Source of the DNA: Gammaproteobacteria bacterium
GTDB lineage: Bacteria; Pseudomonadota; Gammaproteobacteria; HK1
Length of the DNA: 10,048 bases
NCBI GenBank assembly: GCA_013042035.1
Contig: JABDQX010000234.1
Coordinates: 1-10,048, forward strand
Direction of reading: 5' to 3'
Of the stretch, positions 1 through 4,770 are shown one piece after another. Below the pieces are notes generated by a model. The model saw only the letters and a program-made list of their open reading frames with translations. It searched no databases and was not told the DNA's origin. The number at the start of each line of letters is the position of its first letter. Positions within the stretch are counted from its first letter, which is position 1. A program made the translations under genes and the position numbers.

Positions 1-2
1 TG

Positions 3-83
3 AGCGAAGAGACCATGAAGCTGTTGCGCGGCAAACCAAGGGAGGATGGCTTCCCACCGGGTTGGCGGGTGATTTCCGGCTAA
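3..83 (+). CDS. 3' end of an unidentified gene
   Basis: An open frame enters from the left edge and ends at TAA 81-83, giving 26 residues that finish PPGWRVISG. The wording looks like a genuine protein C-terminus, but I do not recognise the family. It lies upstream of an abi gene and a broken type I restriction locus, so it may be another member of that cluster. A second short open stretch follows in another frame (73-141, containing KLKKVLEGEIIELLREVTA). It looks helical and could be the tail of the same protein after a frameshift, or of a second overlapping gene. Neither can be decided without the upstream sequence. Confidence 0.4.
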   Translation, partial: SEETMKLLRGKPREDGFPPGWRVISG

Positions 84-260
84 ACTCAAAAAGGTGTTGG
101 AGGGCGAGATCATAGAGTTGCTAAGAGAAGTAACGGCGTGAGCACGAAATCTACCTTGTTGCGGATTGTTCCACCGCGCCTATTTGCAAATCCGGGAGTC
201 AGTGACTTCCGAATCACGAAATCGCCAACTTTCCGGAAATTGCGGAGAATTTATCGCTGT

Positions 261-289
261 TTGCATTTTATGCACATTGCACATAGAAT
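261..289 (+). promoter_or_regulatory. Sigma-70 type promoter for the short RNA upstream of abi
   Basis: TTGCAT (261-266) and TAGAAT (284-289) are separated by exactly 17 bases. Each differs from consensus at one position (TTGACA is matched 4 of 6, TATAAT 5 of 6). The start of transcription would fall at about 296-297. This is the best promoter I see in the window. It sits only about 6 bases before the left arm of a terminator hairpin, so its main product should be a very short RNA, with abi transcribed only by read-through. Confidence 0.6.
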
Positions 290-295
290 TCTTCG

Positions 296-345
296 CAACA
301 CACCCGCCATGCCTCTCAACGATGCACACTTTGGCGGGTTTTTTG
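296..345 (+). ncRNA. Candidate ~48-nt antitoxin-like small RNA upstream of the Abi_2 gene
   Basis: The predicted transcript begins just after the TAGAAT box and ends in the T-run at 339-344. Its body is one hairpin with a perfect 8-bp stem (ACCCGCCA 302-309 with TGGCGGGT 332-339) and a 22-base loop. Small RNAs with a terminator placed directly before the toxin gene are typical of type III toxin-antitoxin systems. Published work, recalled and not checked here, links AbiF-type HEPN proteins to upstream non-coding RNAs. The alternative is a simple attenuator or a terminator of an upstream operon; the promoter placed directly before it argues for a discrete RNA. Existence and function are inferred. 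Confidence 0.5.
302..344 (+). terminator. Intrinsic terminator between the small RNA and abi
   Basis: ACCCGCCA at 302-309 is perfectly complementary to TGGCGGGT at 332-339, and six T's run from 339 to 344. The loop is long at 22 bases. The ribosome site of the abi gene (AGGGGG, 351-356) starts 6 bases beyond the T-run, so the hairpin sits in the abi leader and could set the ratio of short RNA to abi mRNA. Confidence 0.75.
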
Positions 346-361
346 TATCCAGGGGGTAGCC

Positions 362-1336
362 ATGGCCCTCTTTAATAAACCGGCCTACACCATAGACCAG
401 CATCTCGCATTGCTCCAGCAGCGTGGCATGGAGATACCCGACGAACCCCGCGCCCAGCACTATCTGGCCAACATCGGCTACTACCGGTTGTCGGCCTATA
501 CGCGCACCTTCTACCAACCGGGATCCGATGAGCACCGCTTCGTGCCCGGCACCTGCTTCGACCATATACTCGATCTCTATGTTTTCGACCGCGAGTTGCG
601 GCTACTTCTGCTCGACGCCATCGAACGAATCGAGATCGCACTGCGCGCCCAGCTCGCCAGCACCTTTGCCGAACACTATGGTCCCCACGGCTACCTCAAT
701 CCTGATCTGTTCAACACTCGCTACCGGCACGACTGGCTCATCGATAAGCTTAACAGCGAGGTCCAATCCCGCCAGTTCGAAACCTTCCTCGCCCACTACC
801 GGCGCAAATACACCGCCGCGCCACCGCAACCCCCGATCTGGATGGCGGTCGAACTGCTCAGCTTCAAGGAGATTTCAACCCTGTTCGCCAACCTGCGCCA
901 GCCGCAGGACACCGGGCGCATCGAAGTTCACTTCGGTTGGAAGTTCCCGGTGCTGCGATCCTGGTTCCGAAGCCTTTCCGACCTGCGAAACCTCTGCGCG
1001 CACCACGTACGCGTATGGAATCGTGAATTCGGTAGTCGGCCAGAGATGCCTCGCAAAACGCAACGCCCGTGGCCGCAGATACCCATCGCTATTCCCACCG
1101 GCGCCCACACCCGACCGGAGCAGCGCATCAACCCGCGCCGCCGCCTCTACGCTCAACTGGCTGTCATCGAATCGCTGATTCAGGTCGCCTGTCCAGACAG
1201 TCGCTGGGCAATACGACTTGGAGAACTTCTTGACCGCCACACAGGACCATCGCGGCCACACATGGGGTTCCCCTCTGGCTGGGAGCAAGACCCCTTCTGG
1301 CAGGCCGCGCTAACGTCCGAAGGAAAGCGGCCATGA
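362..1336 (+). CDS. Abi_2 (AbiD/AbiF-like) abortive-infection HEPN protein
   Basis: A 324-residue protein of the Abi_2 family, phage-defence or toxin proteins built on the HEPN fold, with presumed cytoplasmic RNase activity. Visible family features are the N-terminal segment with YLANIGYYRLSAY (about 35-46), the block FDHILDLYVFDRELR followed by DAIERIEIALRAQLA (about 66-99), and near residue 209 the HEPN catalytic signature R-x4-H in DLRNLCAHH (R209, H214), followed by VWNR. All the expected parts are present, so the gene looks intact. The Abi_2 domain spans about 10-225; the remaining ~100 residues are less conserved. The start is ATG 362, with AGGGGG 5-6 bases upstream. Its stop overlaps the hsdS start (ATGA, 1333-1336), so it was part of a type I restriction operon. 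Expression probably depends on read-through of the terminator at 302-344. Family assignment is strong; the RNase role is known for related HEPN proteins and only inferred here. Confidence 0.88.
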   Translation: MALFNKPAYTIDQHLALLQQRGMEIPDEPRAQHYLANIGYYRLSAYTRTFYQPGSDEHRFVPGTCFDHILDLYVFDRELRLLLLDAIERIEIALRAQLASTFAEHYGPHGYLNPDLFNTRYRHDWLIDKLNSEVQSRQFETFLAHYRRKYTAAPPQPPIWMAVELLSFKEISTLFANLRQPQDTGRIEVHFGWKFPVLRSWFRSLSDLRNLCAHHVRVWNREFGSRPEMPRKTQRPWPQIPIAIPTGAHTRPEQRINPRRRLYAQLAVIESLIQVACPDSRWAIRLGELLDRHTGPSRPHMGFPSGWEQDPFWQAALTSEGKRP

Positions 1337-1506
1337 AATACCCGGCCTATCCGAAGTACAAGGAGAGCAGTGTGCAGTGGCTGGGAGAGGTACCAGTGGG
1401 GTGGGGGGTGAAGCGGTTGAAAGTGTCTGTTTGCAATATTACCGCCTGGCGCTGGTCTCTTCCGGTGTCATTGAGCTGCGCGAGGGGGAAGACGAATACA
1501 AGGTGA
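1333..1506 (+). pseudogene. hsdS: Truncated hsdS, type I restriction specificity subunit (N-terminus only)
   Basis: The frame opens MKYPAYPKYKESSVQWLGEV and continues PVGWGVKRLK, the very characteristic opening of type I specificity subunits before the first target-recognition domain. Recognisable HsdS sequence stops near codon 36 (about 1440). The frame then runs over out-of-frame hsdR DNA to TGA 1504-1506, for 57 residues in total, where an intact HsdS has about 400. The start overlaps the abi stop (ATGA) and has AAGGA about 9 bases upstream, so it was translationally coupled to abi. Neither target-recognition domain remains, so it cannot direct DNA recognition. Confidence 0.85.
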
Positions 1507-1859
1507 AGAGTCCGACCGATGTGGGTAGCGGCAAGGCCAGGGAGGAAAAGGCGCCGCTGTCGGCGATCATCGAGGTACTGAACGACCGCTTCGGCACGAA
1601 TTTTTCCGAAGAGGACCGGCTTTTTTTCGAGCAAATTCGGGAAAAAGCCATCAATACCCCCGAGATTATCCACCTGCGCCGAGCCAATCCGTTCGACAAA
1701 TTTCAGCTTGGCCTGCGCCGAATTCTGGAAGATCTGATGATCCTTCGCATGGGCGAGAACGATAGGATCGTCTCTCGCTATATGGATGACAAGACGTTCG
1801 AGGACGCCGCCTTCGCGGAGTTATCCAGGGCAATCTACGAGACAATCCCGGCCACCTGA
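1431..1859 (+). pseudogene. hsdR: hsdR remnant, C-terminal part of the type I restriction subunit
   Basis: About 142 codons from LQYYRLALVSSG to the stop TGA 1857-1859 read as the C-terminal region of HsdR. This includes the conserved-looking stretch VKSPTDVGSG, then a lysine/alanine-rich linker, then LSAIIEVLNDRFGTNFSEED and DRLFFEQIREKA. An intact HsdR has roughly 800-1100 residues with nuclease and helicase domains before this region, and all of that is missing. The frame differs from the upstream hsdS fragment (1431 is in phase with 1377, not 1333), so the two are not a functional fusion. An in-phase ATG at 1377 could still start a hybrid reading frame of 160 codons, whose first 17 codons would be hsdS DNA read in the wrong frame. 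I regard it as a decaying remnant. Confidence 0.82.
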
Positions 1860-1899
1860 CACGGATAATTGCAGTTCGCCCGGAGTTGGGAACATTGTG

Positions 1900-1905
1900 T
1901 ATACT
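1900..1905 (+). promoter_or_regulatory. Possible -10 box for the GH13 gene
   Basis: TATACT lies about 65 bases upstream of the GH13 start, in the gap after the hsdR remnant, and is a 5 of 6 match to TATAAT. There is no convincing -35 box at 16-19 bases, so the call is weak. The gene must have its own promoter somewhere here, because only restriction-gene debris lies upstream. Confidence 0.25.
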
Positions 1906-1971
1906 CCCGCCGAGAACAAAAACAAGAATATTTCATGAAAACCCGGTTTTTGGATGAGGAGAAAAAATCCC

Positions 1972-3243
1972 ATGAGAATCTATAACCTGTTCCCCTTACT
2001 GGCTGGCAAATTCAGCGACTGGCCGAAGCACCTGGAGCGCGCTCATGATATGGGGTTTGACTGGATCTTCGTCAACCCGATTCAAAGGCCGGGCCATTCC
2101 GGTAGCCTGTACTCCATTGCCGACTATTTTGAGTTGAATCCCAAACTGGTGGATCCGGATTCGAAGAAATCTCCCGAGGAGCAAGTCAAGGAGATGGCGC
2201 GTATCGCGAAAAAGCAGGGACTGCAACTGATGGTGGACCTCGTTATCAATCATTGCGCGGAAGACGCGGCGCTGGTGCGCGAACACCCCGAGTGGTTTGC
2301 CCACGAACACGACGGCAGTGTTTGCCACCCGTTTTGCATGGAAGATGGCAACAAGGTTGTTTGGTGGGATCTGGCGCGCTTCGACCATCAGCATACTTCG
2401 GACCCCAATGGGCTCTACGAGTATTGCCGCAAGATCGTCCAATACATGATAGGGCTTGGCTTCACGGGATTCCGCTGCGATGCCGCCTATCAGATCCCGG
2501 GCCATTTCTGGTCACGGCTCATCAACGACATCAGAAAGGAAAATCCGGATATCGTTTTTACCGCCGAGACACTGGGATGTACCGTGGATCAGACCAAGGA
2601 AACCGCGCAGGCGGGCTTCGACTACGTCTTCAACAGTTCCAAATGGTGGGATTTCGGCAGCCCGTGGCTCCTGGAACAGTATCACCTGATACGGGAAAGC
2701 GCCCCTTCCATCAGTTTCCCGGAAAGTCACGATACCCCACGGCTTTTCCAGGAATTCAACGGGAATTGGGACGTCATGCGCCAGCGCTATATGTTTTCCG
2801 CGTTGTTTTCTTCCGGGGTGATGATGCCCATGGGTTTCGAGTTTGGATTCAGGAAAACGCTGCACGTGGTGGAAACCCGGCCCGAGGACTGGGAAAACAC
2901 CGATGTGGATCTGTCGGATTTCATACGGGATGTGAATAAAATAAAGGCGGAGTACGCCATTTTCCAGGAAGACTGCCCGACAAGTATCATCGGCTACGAT
3001 AATCCCGGCATTCTGCTCATGTGGAAGGCATCGACCCGATCCTCCGGCGAGGGTCTTATCATCCTCAACAAGGATCCCTGGAACCGCCAGCATTTCTACG
3101 TGGATAACCTTAGGCAGTATGTCCAAGCCGGAGCACCGCTTCAGGATGTCTCACCTTTGGATCGGATGGAATTTCTCCCTGAGCCCTTTTCCTATGAGCT
3201 GCGCCCGGGCGAGTGCCGTGCCTTGGTAACATCGAGAAGTTGA
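1972..3243 (+). CDS. GH13 (alpha-amylase family) glycoside hydrolase or transglycosylase
   Basis: A 423-residue (beta/alpha)8-barrel enzyme of family GH13, acting on alpha-glucosidic bonds. The four classical regions are visible: DLVINH (89-94), GFTGFRCDAA with the likely nucleophile D170, FTAETLG with the likely acid/base E199, and FPESHDTPR with the transition-state aspartate D254. A short C-terminal beta domain follows. The stretch MPMGFEFGFRKTLHVVETRP (286-304) and the following acidic part recall the maltosyltransferase GlgE, but the extra N-terminal domain of GlgE is absent and 423 residues is much shorter. Substrate is therefore open: amylase, maltosyltransferase-like or other. No signal peptide is seen, so a cytoplasmic role in glucan metabolism is likely. 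I chose ATG 1972 because GAGGAG (1956-1961) then lies 10 bases upstream; the in-frame ATG at 1954 would place that site inside the gene. The next gene is a deacetylase-family protein on the same strand. Confidence 0.85.
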   Translation: MRIYNLFPLLAGKFSDWPKHLERAHDMGFDWIFVNPIQRPGHSGSLYSIADYFELNPKLVDPDSKKSPEEQVKEMARIAKKQGLQLMVDLVINHCAEDAALVREHPEWFAHEHDGSVCHPFCMEDGNKVVWWDLARFDHQHTSDPNGLYEYCRKIVQYMIGLGFTGFRCDAAYQIPGHFWSRLINDIRKENPDIVFTAETLGCTVDQTKETAQAGFDYVFNSSKWWDFGSPWLLEQYHLIRESAPSISFPESHDTPRLFQEFNGNWDVMRQRYMFSALFSSGVMMPMGFEFGFRKTLHVVETRPEDWENTDVDLSDFIRDVNKIKAEYAIFQEDCPTSIIGYDNPGILLMWKASTRSSGEGLIILNKDPWNRQHFYVDNLRQYVQAGAPLQDVSPLDRMEFLPEPFSYELRPGECRALVTSRS

Positions 3244-3267
3244 TGGTTTCATATTATGCCTGCCCTA

Positions 3268-3317
3268 CCTTGCGGGGCAAGGATGGATGAATAACCATCT
3301 TGGTTAGCTGTTTTTTT
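3268..3317 (+). terminator. Possible terminator after the GH13 gene
   Basis: Two hairpins precede a run of seven T's (3311-3317): CCTTGC-GGG-GCAAGG (3268-3282), which is strong, and AACCA-TCT-TGGTT (3293-3305), which is short. The second ends 5 bases before the T-run and the first 28 bases before it, so neither is an ideal intrinsic terminator. Together they are a reasonable site for transcription to end. Confidence 0.35.
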
Positions 3318-3318
3318 C

Positions 3319-3611
3319 ATGAACAAGCCTGAACGTGATCTTGAGCTGGAATCTCCGGAAGGTTTCAGAGCCTGTTTGGTTTAAGGGTATCGTAGCGAAA
3401 AAGCGGGGAATCGAGGCCATTTTTTCGCAAATTGGAGGTCAATAGTGAACGATTGGCCGAGAGTTTGCGGGAAACAGGGGCCGATTTTAGCGCTTTTGCA
3501 GCCGATATTACTTTAACCAAACAGGCTCTCAGGCTTGTTCATCCGATGGATGTGCTTTGGGAACTGGCGCCGGAAGATCCCGATGCATTGAGATGCCATT
3601 CTCTTTTGTGA
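3319..3611 (+). pseudogene. Small ORF interrupted by a MITE (empty site encodes 42 residues)
   Basis: An ATG at 3319 opens MNKPERDLELESPEGF. The frame then enters the inserted element at 3368 and stops at TAA 3382-3384. Removing the 161-bp element and one copy of its TCA duplication joins GGT TTC A to GG CTT GTT CAT. The frame then continues as RLVHPMDVLWELAPEDPD to TGA 3609-3611, 42 residues in all. The product would be acidic and matches no family I recognise. No clear ribosome site precedes the ATG, and an open frame of this length can arise by chance, so a real gene is uncertain. The interval spans the insertion. Confidence 0.3.
3368..3528. mobile_element. 161-bp MITE with 19-bp inverted ends and TCA target duplication
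   Basis: The left end GAGCCTGTTTGGTTTAAGG (3368-3386) matches the reverse complement of the right end (3510-3528) at 17 of 19 positions, the first 14 perfectly. The trinucleotide TCA stands directly outside both ends (3365-3367 and 3529-3531), as expected for a target-site duplication of the TNA type. The interior has no transposase frame. A start of GAG plus a 3-bp TNA target are features I associate with the IS1031 subgroup of the IS5 family, so it is probably a miniature derivative mobilised in trans. The family name is inference; the ends and the duplication are seen directly. Confidence 0.8.
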
Positions 3612-3643
3612 AAGTAATCGAGAAAAAAGGACCCTAGAAAACC

Positions 3644-4603
3644 ATGACCACCCAAAATGTATGTATCTATATCGGAGAGGGCCTGCGCAGTTATGGATTC
3701 GGGCAAGGCCATCCCTTTGGCCCCGATCGGATGGATGCCTTCTGGAAGGAAGCAAAGCGCCAGGGCATGGACAGCAAGGCCAGCGTACTGGAACCGGTAC
3801 TCGCCGATCGGGCGGTCATCGAACGCTTTCATACCAAGGAGTACGTCGATCGGGTCGTGAGACAGTCGAAGACCGGAGAGGGATTGCTCGACTACGGTGA
3901 TACCCCGGCATTCCCGGGGGTATTCGAGGCGGCATCGTTCGTGGTGGGAAGCACTTTGGATGCCTGTCATCGGCTCATGAAAGGGACACATCGCCGAGCA
4001 TTTGTGCCCATTGGCGGGCTGCACCACGCCAGACGCAACTCCGCCGGGGGATTTTGCGTATTCAACGACCCCGGTATCGCGACGGAAATCCTGCGCGAGC
4101 AGTATGGGCTGACGCGCATTGCCTACGTGGACATCGATGCCCATCACGGCGATGGGGTATTTTATTCATTCGAGGACGACCCCCAGGTCTTTATCGCCGA
4201 CATCCACGAAGATGGGCGATTTCTCTATCCCGGCACCGGTTTTGCCAAGGAAACAGGCCGCGGGGCCGCTGCCGGAACCAAAATCAACATACCAATGCCG
4301 ATGTACGCCGATGATGAGGATTTTCTGGCGGCCTGGGAGGTGGTGGAGAATTTTGTGGATGCCGCAAAACCTGAGTTCATTTTACTCCAATGCGGCGCGG
4401 ACGGATTGACCGGCGACCCTATCACCCACCTGGAATACAGCGAACTCGCACACGCCCATGCCTCGGCGCGGCTATGTGTGCTTGCTGATCGGCATTGTGA
4501 AGGCAGATTCATTGCCATGGGTGGCGGCGGATACAACCGTGACAACATCGGTAAGGCCTGGACGGCTATCGTGAAAAGTATGGTGCTCTCGGAAACGGTT
4601 TAG
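3644..4603 (+). CDS. Histone-deacetylase-family amidohydrolase (AcuC/acetylpolyamine type)
   Basis: A 319-residue zinc-dependent deacetylase of the arginase/HDAC fold. The active-site elements are complete: the histidine pair in GGLHHARRNSAGGF (H127, H128), zinc ligands in YVDIDAHHGDGV (D165, H167), the third ligand in QCGADGLTGDP (D253), and the glycine-rich loop with the catalytic tyrosine in MGGGGYN (Y297). Bacterial relatives remove acetyl groups from proteins such as acetyl-CoA synthetase or from polyamines and other small amides; the substrate cannot be read from sequence. It is cytoplasmic with no signal peptide. ATG 3644 is preceded by AAGGA at 3627-3631, 12 bases away, a rather wide spacing. 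The stop codon TAG (4601-4603) is formed by TA of the host DNA and the first G of a transposon end, so the original C-terminus may be lost. All catalytic residues lie upstream of the break, so activity is likely retained. Confidence 0.88.
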   Translation: MTTQNVCIYIGEGLRSYGFGQGHPFGPDRMDAFWKEAKRQGMDSKASVLEPVLADRAVIERFHTKEYVDRVVRQSKTGEGLLDYGDTPAFPGVFEAASFVVGSTLDACHRLMKGTHRRAFVPIGGLHHARRNSAGGFCVFNDPGIATEILREQYGLTRIAYVDIDAHHGDGVFYSFEDDPQVFIADIHEDGRFLYPGTGFAKETGRGAAAGTKINIPMPMYADDEDFLAAWEVVENFVDAAKPEFILLQCGADGLTGDPITHLEYSELAHAHASARLCVLADRHCEGRFIAMGGGGYNRDNIGKAWTAIVKSMVLSETV

Positions 4604-4621
4604 AGCCTGTTTGGTTTAAGG
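4603..4621 (+). repeat. Solitary left end of the same MITE/IS family
   Basis: GAGCCTGTTTGGTTTAAGG is identical to the left end of the element at 3368-3386. It is preceded by TTA (4600-4602), again a TNA trinucleotide. No matching right end is found downstream before the next gene, so this is a solo end or a decayed copy. Its first base completes the stop codon of the deacetylase gene. Confidence 0.75.
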
Positions 4622-4657
4622 CGATTTCTGTCAAAGAACATACCAGCTTGCTTGTCC

Positions 4658-4737
4658 TTTTGCCCGTCTTGTGCGTTACGTCAACAGTTACATAGAACGA
4701 CTATGCGCCTGTTGCCGCGCCTTGAATACGAACAAAA
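4658..4737 (-). repeat. Structured intergenic repeat, copy A
   Basis: On the plus strand CAACAG-tta-CATAG-aacga-CTATG-cgc-CTGTTG (4682-4714) forms a near-perfect hairpin. It extends outward through CG/CG (4679-4680 with 4716-4717) and GCG/CGC (4673-4675 with 4718-4720). An outer arm, TTTTGCCCGT (4658-4667) against ACGAACAAAA (4728-4737), pairs completely only when read as minus-strand RNA, where two mismatches become G-U pairs. On the minus strand it shares the blocks AAGGCGCG, CATAGT and AACGCA, in the same order, with the repeat upstream of ftsE. It lies beyond the stop of the minus-strand solute-binding gene, so it may act as its 3' untranslated or processing region. Confidence 0.5.
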
Positions 4738-4770
4738 TACGCCGCAATCCGGTATATTCTTTTCCGGCAA

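Noticed and set aside
138..359. Open frames across the abi leader
   Set aside because: They run through the promoter and terminator hairpin, have no ribosome site and no protein-like composition.
1954..1971. Upstream ATG as the start of the GH13 gene
   Set aside because: It overlaps the GAGGAG ribosome site that serves ATG 1972, and the added six residues are lysine/arginine-rich and not GH13-like.
4738..4770. CCGG-flanked stretch after the solute-binding gene as a terminator
   Set aside because: Only 4-bp arms and no T-run in the minus-strand direction.
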